A DNA stretch of 64,000 nucleotides from Corallium rubrum (GCA_964035015.1 CAXIUP010000186.1:248001-312000); one strand, 5' to 3'. Shown: positions 47,311-59,394, numbered from the stretch's first letter. Made by a program: numbers and translations. The notes: a model not told the origin generated them from the sequence alone.

Positions 47311-47386
47311 TTGCAAATATATTGATTCCCGACAACGAGGGCGAGTGACAACTCGCCCTCGTTGTCGGGAATTAATATATTTGCAA
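47311..47386. repeat. Strong hairpin, 36-bp arms, 4-nt loop
   Basis: TTGCAAATATATT...CGAGGGCGAGT pairs with its reverse complement around GACA, with one mismatch. The GC-rich half stands out from AT-rich surroundings, just after the 76-bp satellite. Confidence 0.85.
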
Positions 47387-47777
47387 TTAATTAGTATCGG
47401 GAATTAGTATAAATTTACCAGCAAAAGTTAAATAAATTCTCGACCATAACATATTCTTTGAGGCTCGTTTAATACATTTTTTAACTGCCAACAACAAACG
47501 TTCAACAGTCATTTCGGACATCTCCTTGGCTCATACAATAACTGATGGAAAAGTAAAGTTTTCTTGCATAATTTAGTATGGATTTTCACGTACAATATTG
47601 AAACAATATATATCCACTCATTTGATTTGTAAAAGTGACAAAAAGTTGAAAGAAACATTCAATTTAGCATATAGTTTACATCACGAAATCTGTCAACACA
47701 AGCGTAATTTTGAAATGTGTTTTGTTTGCAGTTATTTCGTTTTAAACGAACACAGATAAACAATTTAACGCTCTTAC

Positions 47778-47868
47778 CATTAATAATTTCCATTCTAACC
47801 ATTTTGTAGCCGTTTTTGTTTTCTATAGAACGTATTGCTTCGCCTAAATGTTCAATTTCTTCTTTCAT
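47778..47868 (-). CDS. Possible exon adjoining the Gypsy fragment
   Basis: ATG at 47868 opens KEEIEHLGEAIRSIENKNGY and KMVRMEIING to a clean GTAAGA donor. It sits right at the truncated end of the Gypsy sequence. It may be a host first exon; the next exon was not found. Confidence 0.35.
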
Positions 47869-47869
47869 T

Positions 47870-48829
47870 CGCCAACTCCGTTATAATTTCGGCGCCATTG
47901 TTGCTTAACAGAACAACCGCTGGCTCTAATGATAATTGTTCGTGCCCCATGGTGGGTGAGACTACGGAGTGGCATGCTTAACTCCGAGAAATTGGGGATG
48001 AAACGAGATGAATACTGGGCCATCCCAAGTAGGGATCTGACTTCAGTGACATTCTTCGGTGGATCCATTTCCTTCAGCACGTGAACTTTGCTTGGAGATG
48101 GTTTGCTCCCGTCTTTGGTGAACACAAAACCAAAGTATTCGATCTCCCGCTTGCAAAACTTGCATTTCCTCGGGTTGAATGTAAGACCACATTCTCTAAA
48201 TCTTTGCAGTAGATGTCCCAAAGCCTCATCACGTGACTTGTTATCTTTGCCATACACGATGAAGTCATCCCTGATGTGTAGTACACCGTCCAAACCTTCG
48301 ATGTATCTGATATGGCTTTGTCGAATATATCCCCTGTGCCGATATTGTTCCGTAATTAAGCCTTGTATATCTCAACTCGGTCGACGTGCCGTAAAATGTT
48401 GTAAGATGTCTACTGTCCTCATCTAGCTCCAACTGATGATAGCCTTCATTCATATCTAGGACGCTAAACACAGTAGCCCCTTCGAGCTTGAATTTGATAT
48501 CTTCCACCGTCATTGCTTCAGTAATTGGTCATTTAATAGCGGTATTTGGCATTCTCATGTCCGAGCAGTAGCGTATTGCTTCGGGGTTATGGGGTTTTGG
48601 TGCGATCACCGGGTTTGTGCACCAGGTAGTAGGTTGACTGTCCGGGACCCTCTTCGATCACCCCGAGCTCTTCCAATCGTTGCTCCTCTTCCTTCGCTTT
48701 CTTGTCTAAGTTGTATAGTATTTTGCGCTGCTTGTGGATTACAGGAGTTACACTTTCATCCACTATCAGCTTGGCTTTTATCTTTGTGTGTTTTCCTAGG
48801 CCGGTAAACACATCAGGATACTCCTCCAT
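47870..48829 (-). pseudogene. Gypsy reverse transcriptase, broken
   Basis: EEYPDVFTGLGK and VIHKQRKILYNL (RT entry region), FSVLDMNEGYHQLELDEDS (motif A), then IRDDFIVYGK where the catalytic YVDD box reads IRDD. NPRKCKFCKREIEYFGFVFT and SLLGMAQYSSRFIPNFSEL follow. Frames change at about 48590 and 48300. Confidence 0.8.
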
Positions 48830-49555
48830 TAGTTTGTCCTAAGCGTGGTGCTTTGCTTACAGGTTGCTTTTCAGGCAGGATTGGTTTGGTTTGGGTCATA
48901 TTTTTGATGTGCAATATACCCAACTTACTGCATGTTTCCCAACTTAAGAGTGGTCGGGATTTTGTAGCTCCTTTCACCACCAGGAAAACTGCAGTGGTTT
49001 CTTTTCCTGTGCTGAGGCTTTCGATCTTGGCATTAAAACAACCGATAAGTGGTACGGGTTTCGCCTGCGCATATGTAAACAACTTTGTTTCTGTCGGTTT
49101 TAAAGTTATTTTGTCCACTAACCGGTTTGCAACTTGTTAAGCCTGCTTTCATCGATGACGTTTGCTGACGAGCACGAGTCGGCTTCCATCTTTCCTTTGA
49201 CGCCGTTGATTTTGACTTCCACTGTAGGTGGCTCATTATCCTTCGAGCTTACTTGGAATACGAATTCTGAGTCGCTGGAACTGGGTGTCTCGTTTTGCTT
49301 CTCGGTGCGGTTAGCTTTTGAATGGAGACTCTCTTTCGCCTTCTTTCTACAAACGCGTTCGAAATGACCAACCTTTTCACAAGAGCGACACACTTTCCCA
49401 TATGCTGGACAGGATGTTCGGGGCCCTTTGTGAGTTTTGCCACAGTACGAACAAACTTGGCCTTTTGTACGGGAAGCTGTGCTGTCGTCCCCGTTTGGCT
49501 TTTTGTTGAAACCCCTACCCTTATTTACACGGTACTGTGGTTTCTTTTCATACAC
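48813..49555 (-). pseudogene. Gypsy zinc knuckle and protease-like region
   Basis: Cys-rich CSYCGKTHKGPRTSC and CRSCEKVGHFERVC (CCHC knuckles), then KGKMEADSCSSANVI where the aspartic protease D-T/S-G motif reads DSC. Downstream segments are in another frame (KPVPLIGCFNAKIES). Confidence 0.7.
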
Positions 49556-49699
49556 CCGATTGGTCTCTTTTACATTTAGAGATTCCTCAATCGATCATGC
49601 TTGTCGGTCCACATCCTCTTTGCTCGAAGCATGCTTAAGTAAATCTGTAAGAGTGTATTTCTTTACCATCGCTTCGCGGCGCAATTTATTATCTCTCAT

Positions 49700-50205
49700 A
49701 GTTTGTAAGAGTTGCTTCGTATTGCATCGTCTGTGTCGGCAAATTGGCATTTTAGAGCTTGCTTTTTCAATCGTACATAATATTGAGCTACCAACTCACC
49801 TTCGTTTTGATGCATCTTGTCGAGCTTACTGCGAGCACTGTCCTTGTTTACCATCAGTGTAAAATGATTGTTGAGCTTTGCCATAATCTTCTCATATTCG
49901 TTTGGTTCAGCAATACTTGGTGTAGGAACATCTGGCAATGTGTTGATCAGTTCCCGTATTCGTTCACCTCCATAAATATTAATTGCATCTACACGATCCT
50001 GTGTATTAGTAATGCGAAAGTACCTGAACCTCGTTGTCAATTCCTTCTCCCATTTCTTCCATCGTTGACCTGTCTCATCGGGATCGACGTCGGGAGCAAA
50101 GGCATGCATTTTAATATCTCGAGGCCCATGAGTCGAAGCTTCATTTTGGATATTTTGAGCCGCTACACCCGATGGTCCTGGCTCTATACCATCTTGTTGA
50201 TCCAT
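49700..50205 (-). pseudogene. Gypsy gag-like region
   Basis: ATG at 50205 opens a capsid-like frame: FAPDVDPDETGQRWKKWEKE, RFRYFRITNTQDRVDAIN, SARSKLDKMHQNEGELVAQY. The frame is lost near 49700. Confidence 0.75.
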
Positions 50206-50514
50206 TGTGTTGCTTTACATGCGATTATAAATCCTCGTCGCCAATATAAAGTCGGTTATGTACTCGAAAAACACGCATAATACAATGATAAGATATTTAT
50301 TAATCAACAGTATGGCCGCTCCAAAAGGAACGTCCAAAGAACGTATACCTATTCCCGCTGACCCCATTTACTGCGGACGTGTACTCACGTGTACACCGCT
50401 GGTCAGCATGACTGCTTACACATAAACACTACACCCATCTCATCCCCATCTCATGCCCATCTCATGCCCATCTCATGCCCATCTCATCGCCATCTCATCC
50501 CCATCCCCATCTCA

Positions 50515-50880
50515 TCTCCATCTCATCTCAATCTCTCATCTCAATCTCTCATCTCAATCTCTCATCTCAATCTCTCATCTCAATCTCTCATCTCAATCTC
50601 TCATCTCAATCTCTCATCTCAATCTCTCATCTCAATCTCTCATCTCAATCTCTCATCTCAATCTCTCATCTCAATCTCTCATCTCAATCTCGTTCTCATC
50701 TCAACCTCATCTCAACCATCTCCATCTCATCTCCATCTCATCTCCATCTCCATCTCCATCTCATCTCCATCTCCATCTCCATCTCCATCTCATCTCCATC
50801 TCATCTCAATCTCATCGCAGTCTCATCTCAATCTCATCTCAATCTCATCTCAATCTCATCTCATCTCAATCTCAATCTCA
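50515..50880. repeat. CTCATCTCAATCT minisatellite and CTCCAT repeats
   Basis: About 13 copies of the 13-bp unit CTCATCTCAATCT, followed by irregular CATCTC / CAATCTC repeats. The long open frames in all three plus frames are an artefact of the repeat. Confidence 0.95.
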
Positions 50881-50883
50881 TCT

Positions 50884-51500
50884 TATATTATATATAGTAG
50901 TAAGCTTTCCTTTTCCATTGTTATATATTTACATTCCTAGTAGTGGTAGCACTTCCTAAAAATGCCTAACATTACCTGGAGTCAGGAAGATGCATGGATA
51001 TATTGGGAAGACAGACCAGTGCATTTCGTCTATCGAGACGAGGGGAGGGAACAGAAAAAACAACGATATGGAAGAGATAAGGTGCAAGAAGTGACAAGGC
51101 AAGAAGGGGAACGCGCGGCTTTCATGCAACAGTGGGACGTGCAACCGGCCGTGAACGATCTATTCGAAATAATGTGACCTCCATTTCATCTCATCTTATA
51201 TTATATATAGTAGTAAGCTTCCTTTTCCATTGTTATATATTTACATTCCTAGTAGTGGTAGCACTTCCTGAAAATGCCTAACATTACCTGGAGTCAGGAA
51301 GATGCATGGATATATTGGGAAGACAGACCAGTGCATTTCGTCTATCGAGACGAGGGGAGGGAACAGAAAAAACAACGATATGGAAGAGATAAGGTGCAAG
51401 AAGTGACAAGGCAAGAAGGGGAACGCGCGGCTTTCATGCAACAGTGGGACGTGCAACCGGCCGTGAACGATCTATTCGAAATAATGTGACCTCCATTTCA
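50884..51500 (+). repeat. 312-bp tandem duplication with a 71-codon ORF in each copy
   Basis: 50884-51188 and 51196-51500 are near-identical. Each holds ATG...TGA (50962-51177, 51274-51489) for a Trp- and Glu-rich peptide (MPNITWSQEDAWIYW, RDEGREQKKQRYGRDK). The downstream Helitron-like frame begins right after copy 2, so the peptide may be the element's N-terminus. Confidence 0.85.
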
Positions 51501-53237
51501 GATGACCTAACATTTTGGGCTGAGAACTGTTCCTGGTGTTACTGCGAAAAGTGCAATTCACTGTTCACTGTAAAGCTGATGCCAACTTTCAGTAACAAGA
51601 ATGCACCAAGACGCAGTGTGCCATGTACATATGTTGCAACGGTCGGTATGTAATCCCACGCATGGAAAGCATTCCGTTACCCCTTCGGGATTTGTCCAAA
51701 GACAACATTTTAACACTTCGGCCCTTTAATATTGATTATGGTGTGCACCAGCGTGAAGCGCACGGGTACCGGGTTAAGACAGGCATGACAAAAATCATAC
51801 CCTCGGAAATATCAGTTGAGGAAAAAATCGCTCGTCTAACCTGCAAAGCTGATCAACAGAAGTGCCAAAGTGCATTCCACTATTTAATGCAATCGAAAGA
51901 CTCTTCGGCTTATGCTCATTTCGTTGAACTTCGTGAACAGCTCGTTCGAGATGAGGTAGCATTAAATACTTTCGATCTGGAAAAGACAAAAGGTATCGAG
52001 TGTGCACTTTGGCCCAACCTCTATCCGTTTACGGACTGGTGCGAAAGCATGTTATGTGGCACGACATCTCGCCTCAGTGTCAAAGTGGCATTCATGGCAA
52101 AGGTCATGTCCGAGTTGGTAGATTACTCCCTCCACTTTGACTTGCTGCAGTATCAGTACGATAGGTGGTTGTACAAAGTCGTAAGTGGTGCTATAAACAG
52201 TGCACGTCTTTTGAACTGTTCGCCAGCTCGTGCACTAGACACGAAAACGTTCTCGGCCACTTACTGGCAATGGCAACACCGTTTCCTACTCGATGCTGTA
52301 GCACAATTCGGTTGGCCGGATGTCTTTGTAACACTAAGTCCATTTGAATGGTCCTTTCCTTTCCCGAAGTGGTTGAACAAAGTTCGGGAAAATACTGGTA
52401 AAGGATCGACTGAACTCGCTGCCTTTGAAACGAGGCACATTGCTCATGTTCTCGAACAAATAGTTAAAGGATATCTTTGTGGAAGTAACAGCAAGCGTTG
52501 GATGAAGCACGTTTTCAGTTACAACCGCATTGCCTCTACCTCAAACGTTAAGACTTTTATCGTTTTGAGTTCCAACAGAGAGGAACTGTTCATCTTCACT
52601 TACTTGTTTGGCTTCGAGACACGACAAAAATACAACACACCAATTAATACGAGCGGACATACCAACTTCCAACGAGGAGCTGGCTTTCTCGTTTCACTTT
52701 TTTCACTCGTTAGGTCTTCAAGAATCCGACTCTTATTTTTCGTCAGCAGAAGGTAAAACGGACCCTTCACCTGAAACATCCCGCGCATGAGTTTGGCTTA
52801 AATCTGCGCACATACATTTAGACTTTAATGCCGATGTTGAAATGTTCAATGGACGTTCAAACAACTGATGGCAAGGCTAGGCTTCTGCGCTATGTGACAT
52901 CGTATGTCACAAAGTAGTCCCAGGATGCCATCTTCGAGCGGTAAACGCCGACGACAAACAACTAAAAGGATATAAATCGGGCACAACAACATTACTGGGG
53001 TTGAAAACTCTTTCAATTTTTAATTGCCAGCATTTCTTCCAGTACACGTTGCTCAATCTTCCTCACAGAACTGTTCGCGATATTGCACATCCACTTCACG
53101 AAACTATACTGGAAAGATTGAAATGGTTTGCTGCATGCGTGTTTCACCATCCGGTTTTGTGCAAGAATGCTGCGAACATTAGGGAGCATATGGAACTGCA
53201 AGGTCATCGAGACGTAATATATCAACAACGAGTTTGA
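51491..53237 (+). pseudogene. Helitron-like Rep protein fragment, frameshifted
   Basis: A Cys-rich start (FWAENCSWCYCEKCNS) shifts frame near 51650 into IPLPLRDLSKDNILTLRP, then ALWPNLYPFTDWC, WLYKVVSGAINSARLLNC, TYWQWQHRFLLDAVAQFGW, PDVFVTLSPFEWSFPFPKWL and AHVLEQIVKGYLCGS. After about 52590 other frames continue with TSYVT-K-like and GLKTLSIFNCQHFFQYTLLN. This resembles the Helitron-like N-terminal/Rep region (rolling-circle transposition); the helicase half is absent. Assignment is from pattern only. Confidence 0.6.
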
Positions 53238-53486
53238 GTGTTTCATCAGGGGATCCAAACACGAGAAAACATGATGAAAACACGAGGCCGAAGGCCGAGT
53301 GTTTTTGTTGTTTTCGAGTGTTAGGATTCCCCTGATGAAACATGGAAAGGGAGAGCATGGGTCGGAAAGATGGCGGAGGTGTATTTCATCGCTCCAGACA
53401 AATAGTAATATTTTTGATAAATATTACTGCTTTTTGATAAATTTTGTCTGTATTTTTATGTTTATGTGTTGTTTGTCTGATCTACA

Positions 53487-54260
53487 ATGACTAAATACTT
53501 AACAGCAGAGCAATTGAAGCTAATATTAGATGAAACACTGGACCAGAAATTATCACCATTGAACTCGAAAGTCTCTGATGTAAATACTAAACTTGAAGAA
53601 GCAATGCGTTTTATAGACATGGCAAATGAAAAGTATGAAGAAGTGATTTTGAAGCTTAACTCTCATGAAATGGAGAGAATCGAGATCCAGGCTGAAAATA
53701 AAATCCTAAAGTCTGCCCTCCATCAAACAGAGAGTCAGCTTCTTCAACTAAAAGATTCTTATAATGATCTTGAGCAGTATTCGCGAAGGGATTGTGTAGA
53801 AATCCAAGGTATACCAGTCGTCGAAAATTCATTCATGAAATCTACCAACGATATTGTAGTGAAAATTGCCGAACTTGTGGATGTTGAAATCGTCGAGGAA
53901 GATATATCTGTGAGTCACCGCTTGCCTGTTAACAAACGATATAAAGGGAAGCGCCTAGAACCGGCAATCATTGTCAAGTTTGTCCGTCGTGACAATAAAG
54001 AAGCTTTCTATCGAGCCAGAAACAGGTTAAGGTTCAAAACAGCGAAAGATCTTGGATACAATATCTCTAATAGGATCTATATCAATGAAAGCCTTACTGA
54101 GAAGAATAAAGATTTATTCAAGTGCTGTCTGAAATCCAAGAAAGATCTTAACTATAAGTTCATTTGGACATCCAATGGCAGAATTTATTTAAGGAAGAAT
54201 GAGGAGAGTCAAGTTATCTATATCAAGAATAAAGATGAACTAACTAAGCTATCGAGCTAA
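53487..54260 (+). CDS. LINE ORF1 protein: coiled coil and RRM-like domain
   Basis: Intact 257-residue frame. Residues about 30-100 form a coiled coil (NEKYEEVILKLNSHEMERIE; LHQTESQLLQLKDSYNDLEQ). Then YSRRDCVEIQGIPV, ISVSHRLPVN and IIVKFVRRDNKEAFYRARN match the RRM and C-terminal region of L1-type (Transposase_22-like) ORF1 proteins, which bind RNA as trimers. Confidence 0.8.
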   Translation: MTKYLTAEQLKLILDETLDQKLSPLNSKVSDVNTKLEEAMRFIDMANEKYEEVILKLNSHEMERIEIQAENKILKSALHQTESQLLQLKDSYNDLEQYSRRDCVEIQGIPVVENSFMKSTNDIVVKIAELVDVEIVEEDISVSHRLPVNKRYKGKRLEPAIIVKFVRRDNKEAFYRARNRLRFKTAKDLGYNISNRIYINESLTEKNKDLFKCCLKSKKDLNYKFIWTSNGRIYLRKNEESQVIYIKNKDELTKLSS

Positions 54261-54313
54261 GTACATATACAAATATATCATATATTATATTCTTTAATTA
54301 TAATAATCTTAAT

Positions 54314-57300
54314 ATGTGTGATTCAAGTGTGAATTGCCTTAGATGTTCAACATCTATATCAACATCTACATCTCACCTTGATTATAGTCTATTAGAACTG
54401 AACAGCTTACCTTGTTTAAGTATTACTTCGCCTATAACTAATATTCCTCATTTAACTGACCTTGATATAGATCTGAATATGCCTTCAGATCAAAATTTTT
54501 CTTATTATACTACACATGATTATCATAATAATTCTGATATTAATGAGTGTTTATCTGACCGTAGATCATTCTCTGCATTGCAATATTAGGAGTTTGTCAG
54601 CCAATCACGATAGTCTTGTAGATATGTTATCTGCATTGTATTTCCCCTTTTCATTAATTGGGCTTTCTGAAATTAAGTTTAGAGAGAATCAGGATTCCTT
54701 GATTAATACACAAATAACTGGATATGAGTTTGTTTTTAAGCATAGCCTCTCAAATGCAGGAGGTGTAGCTTTTTATATCAGAAATAACTTAAACTTCAAA
54801 ATTAGAAATGAAATATCAGTTACTGACCTAGACTTTGAGTCTCTTTGGATTGAAATTGAAACTGATGGCCAACCAAATTTAATATGCGGGGTAGTTTATA
54901 GACATCCAAATGGTAATTTGGATAAGTTTATGGAATATCTTGACTCTACAGTTGACATACTCCATAGAGAAAATAAACTTTGTTTATTAATGGGGGATTT
55001 TAATATTGACCTTTTGAAAATAAATTCACACACAGTTCTGACAATTTTATAAATCTACTTGGTTCCTTTTTTTTTCAACCACAAATTTTACAACCAACTA
55101 GTATAACTAACCACTCTTCAACATTGATTGATAACATTTTTTTAAATTCAATTGAACACTTTGTTATTAGTGGTAATTTGGCCTATGATCTGACAGATCA
55201 TTTGCCAAATTTTATCATAATTAACAAATTTTCTTCCCTCCCTGCAAATGTTAAGATGTATAAGAGAGATTATTCTACGTTTAATGAAGAAGATTTTATT
55301 ACTGAATTTCAATGTGTCAATTGGCAAACAATTTATGCATCGAACGAAGATCCATCTCTTATGTTTGATCTTTTTTATGCTAAAACACTTGAAGTAATTG
55401 ATAAACATATTCCTGTTAAACAATTATCTAGAAAAGAAATAAAATTGAAATCTAAACCCTGGATTACACGTGCAATTCAAAAATCAATTTATGTTAAAAA
55501 TAGATTATATAAGAAATTTCTAAAAACAAAGTCTTCTTATTATCATTCAAAATTTAAATTTTATAGAAATAAATTAAATCACATCTTGAAAATTAGTAAA
55601 AAAAAAAATTATAATCACTATTTTATACAGAACATTAAAGATACCAAGAGAGTATGGAAAGGTATCAAACAAATAATTCATTTTAAGTCTAAAACAAATC
55701 ATAAAATTACGAAAATCATGGAGGGAAATAATGCAATAACTGATTCGATGACAATTGCAAATGCTTTTAATAATTATTTTGCTAATATTGGAAATAGTTT
55801 ATCCAATTCAATACCAAATGTACAAATGTCACCCTTTGATTATTTTAACTGATTCTCCATGTAGCAGTTTTTATATTTCACCTGTTACCTCTGAGGAAAT
55901 TGAAAATGAAATTTATAACCTGAAACTTGGAAAGGCCACTGGCCCATTCAGTATACCAATCTCAGTTCTTAAAATTCTTAGATTTGTAATTTCAAAGCCA
56001 CTGGAGACTTTATTCAATGTTTCTTTTTCAGTTGGCATTGTGCCAAGCAACTTTAAATTAGCTAACGTTTTACCAATTTATAAAAAAGGTCCTCAAACAA
56101 GTCTTTGCAATTATCGTCCAATTTCCCTCCTTTCAGTATTTAATAAGCTATTGGAAAAACTAATGTCTAGAAGACTGCTTGATTTTGTTCAAAATAAAGC
56201 AATCTTGTTTGACAATCAGTTTGGTTTTCGTCCTAAACATTCCACAGATCATGCAGTTCTTAGTATAATTGATAAATTCAAAAAGCAATCGATGAACGAG
56301 ACTGGTCATGTGGAATATTCTTAGATTTTAGTAAAGCATTTGATACGGTCAATCATGAAATCTTAATAAAAAAATTAGAGCATTATGGAATAAGGGGTGT
56401 GGCCAAATCCTGGTTCACTTCTTATCTTCGTGACCGTCAACAAACTGTGACAGTAAATAATACCACATCTTTGCCTAAAAATATTTCTTGTGGTGTACCT
56501 CAGGGATCAGTTCTTGGCCCTATACTATTCCTGCTGTATGTCAATGATTTCCATCAGAGTTCTACTCTTTTTGATTTTCATTTATTTGCTGATGATGCAA
56601 ATCTGTTCTATAGACATAAAAATATTAATATCTTGCAATCAAATATTAATGCTGAATTAAATAACATTAATGTTTGGCTATGCGCAAATAAGTTGTCACT
56701 TAATATTGAAAAATCAAATTTCGTCCTCTTCCATCCACCTCAACGGAAAATAGGGATAAACTTTGAATTAACAATAAATGATAAAATTTTAAAACAATGT
56801 TATTCGGTTAAATATCTTGGGATCCTGATTGACTCTAACCTGACATGGAAATCCCAAATTGAAAGTATTTCTAAAAAAATCAAGAGAAGTATTGGAATTT
56901 TATCTAAATTACGGTACTATGTCCATATTAATATTTTAATTAACCTTTATTATGCTTTGATTTATCCTTTTTTAATATATGGAATAATTACTTGGGGTAA
57001 TACGTATCCCACTACTCTACAACCTCTTTTTGTCTTACAAAAAAAGGCCACGCGTATAATAACTTTTTCTAAGTACGATGAACACTCAAGTCCTTTGTTT
57101 AAGTCATTAAATATAATTAAGATAATGGATCTGGTAACTCTTCACAATGCATTATTTATGTACAAATTCCACCATCAACTATTACCTGCAGCTTTTGATA
57201 AATTCTTTACTTCAATAGATAGAGTTCATAATTATAATACAAGACTGGCATCAAAACGGTCTTATTACCTTCCTAAAGCAAGAACTAACTATGGCCTATT

Positions 57301-57415
57301 TAGCATAAAATTTCAAGGATCAAAATTATGGAATTCTATAGATGATAACATGAAATTGTTTTCCCTTTCAAAATTAAAAAAAAAGATGAAAAATGATTTA
57401 TTAGAAGATTATTAA
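54314..57415 (+). pseudogene. LINE ORF2: endonuclease and reverse transcriptase, frameshifted
   Basis: HCNIRSLSANHDSLVDML and LIGLSEIKF start the endonuclease; GVVYRHPNGN, LLMGDFNID and, in another frame, DLTDHLPNFI follow. RT motifs: LGKATGPFSIPISVLKI, CNYRPISLLSVFNKLLEK, LDFSKAFDTVNHE, GVPQGSVLGPILFLLYVND, LFADDANLF. C-terminal HNYNTRLASKRSYYLPKART and SIKFQGSKLWNSI. Breaks at about 54575, 55040, 55850 and 56325 make it inactive. Very AT-rich coding. Confidence 0.85.
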
Positions 57416-57946
57416 AAATGTATAATGAAGTTATTTTCCTTCTTTCCTTCCTTGCTTATCTTGCTTTGAGAGTTAGAGGCTGTTCTGATCGTTTTTCATC
57501 CTTTTTCTTTTTAAGTATGCGGTGTTAATTTGCATTGTTATTACAATGTTGATTAACATTGCACCATACTACTAAAAAATATTCTTAACTATAATAGTGT
57601 AGATCTGTCTGTGTAAGTTTGTTTTCTGTGTTATGTGTGCAGTGATATTTGGCTTTTCTGATTATGTATGTAAAAATGAATAAGTTAAATATAGCTGCAA
57701 CGTGTTTGTATCCTTTGTAAATATTCCGACCATGTAATTTAATTTCAACTTTATGAACTGGCTTCCTGGCATTTTTAGCCCATTAAGGTTATTTCTGGAA
57801 GTCAGTACCCTAACTTATCAAAATAATTTATGTAATTCTATTCATGATATTTTTCAAAGGGTACAATAAATTGTTGTTGTTGTTGTTGTTGTTGTTGATA
57901 AACGAGTTGTTGATATGGCATCTCAATCGAAGACAATTTTGATTGG

Positions 57947-59394
57947 ATGTTTGATTCAAGTGCAATTAGAAATACACTCTCATGGGATTCTATTCTAGGG
58001 TGTGTAAAATTTATTCGTAAAATGAACAATTCTCTGTTTGTGAGGATGAGCGAAGGAGATAGGGCGTTTCGTTCGCCAAGAAGCGAAAAGGAAGAAGATA
58101 AAGCAATCGAAAAGCCTATTCCTTCGTCCACTCGTTACAAAACAAAGTGGGCAGTTTCAGTGTATCACGAGTGGCAAACTTCGAGAGGAGAAAGTAGCGA
58201 AGAGGGAGTGGGCTTACAAGACGTTAGTACGCCGCTGGAGTGTTTGGAAGCCGAAAGCTTGGCGTATTGGTTGGGAAAATTTGTTCAAGAGGTTGTTAAT
58301 AAAGAAGGCGGGAAATATCCAGCTCGTACACTATACAGTTTGATAACAGGCATCAAACGATTCCTTTCTGATAGAAATGTTATGTTCAATCCGTTAGACA
58401 AGGCAGACGACCGGTGTGTATTTACCTAAAGACAATTGTGCTACTTGTATTCTAAAATGTAGGTGCTATTTGTATAAATATCTAAAACGAAGGTCCTATA
58501 TTTTTATTTTGTTTGTAGTTTTCATAGGTTTAGACAGTTACTCGATTGTGAAATGAAAATGTGTACACGAGAAGGCGTTGCTCTGGCCTCGAAGAAGATT
58601 GAGAGAGAAGCTATAACCGAAGAAGAAGAGCAATTATTTTGGGAGAAGGAGCTGCTCGGCGCTTCCTCGTCACAATCTTTATTGAATACTGTGTATTTTT
58701 ATAACGGGAAACTGTTTGGTCTCAGAAGTGCAGAACATAGACAGATAACATTGAGTAATTTTGAAATCGGAGAAAATTTCATCAAATTTGAGGAGAATGT
58801 TTCGAAGACCTTTCACGGAGGCTTGGATGATTAAATTTAAAATATGAGCCAAGAGTCGTCCGTCATATTTGTCACCAAGAGGGCGAGAGACATGAAATGC
58901 GTTGTTTAGTTGATATTTACAAGCTGTATATTGGGTTAGCAAAAGTTAGCAATAAGAATAAGAATAGTAATGCATTTTACTACCGACCGGACAGAAAAGA
59001 ATTGGGTTTCCACAAAAGTGCAGTAGGAGTGAATACGCTTTCGAAGATTTTGCCTAATATGTGTAAAGCTGCTGGCTTGAAAGAGAAAACTTCACATAGT
59101 CTAAGAGTAACGTGCGCTACTGCTTTATTTCAACAAGGCGTGGAGGAGAAACTTATTAGGGAGAGAACAGGTCATAAGTCAAACGCTTTACTTAAATATC
59201 AGAGAAGTAGTGTTAAGCAGAGCAAATGTGTTTCAAGTATCTTAGGTCCTGTAAGTTCGGAAAAGGTGAGCGATACCAATGAGATTAATGAAAGTTATTC
59301 GTGTGAAATAGATGATGTTAAACGCGAGGTAAGTTTATTAGAGAAGCCGGTATTTAACAACTGTCATGTTACGTTCTTTGTTAAAAAAAGTTGA
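57947..59394 (+). pseudogene. Tyrosine recombinase (Crypton/DUF3504-like), one intron and a frame break
   Basis: Exon 1 to about 58414: RYKTKWAVSVYHEWQTSR and LAYWLGKFVQEVVNKEGG and YPARTLYSLITGIKRFL (N-terminal SAM-like core-binding domain). Exon 2 from about 58520 has FGLRSAEHRQI (first catalytic Arg) and is broken at about 58834. The frame then continues to HSLRVTCATALFQQGVEE (H-x-x-R), RERTGHKS (His) and KYQRSS (candidate Tyr). All catalytic positions are visible. Related proteins include vertebrate Crypton-derived KCTD1-/QRICH1-like domains. A short intron with GTGTGT donor explains 58415-58519. Confidence 0.75.

Larger units (their letters stand above)
47870..50395 (-). mobile_element. 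Truncated and broken Gypsy-type LTR retrotransposon
   Basis: From right to left: a 5' LTR of about 150 bp (50395-50244, TGTACACGTG start), a primer-binding-like TGGCGACGAGGAT (50243-50231), gag, nucleocapsid/protease and RT, ending at about 47870 without RNase H, integrase or a 3' LTR. Mag/SURL-like Gypsy elements have this kind of gag and PBS. Multiple frame breaks make it inactive. Confidence 0.8.
53235..57900 (+). mobile_element. LINE retrotransposon, about 4.7 kb, with TTG tail
   Basis: ORF1 (53487-54260), ORF2 in pieces (54314-57415), and a 3' (TTG)n tail at 57871-57897. AACGAGTT flanks it at 53227-53234 and 57901-57908, a likely 8-bp target duplication. The 5' end carries a hairpin (53239-53343: TTTCATCAGGGGATCC... 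with its inverted partner). Confidence 0.8.

Noticed and set aside
50389-50960. Three overlapping long plus-strand ORFs of Ser/Leu/Ile/His-rich sequence
   Set aside because: They are read-through of the CTCATCTCAATCT minisatellite in all frames, with no stop because of the repeat.
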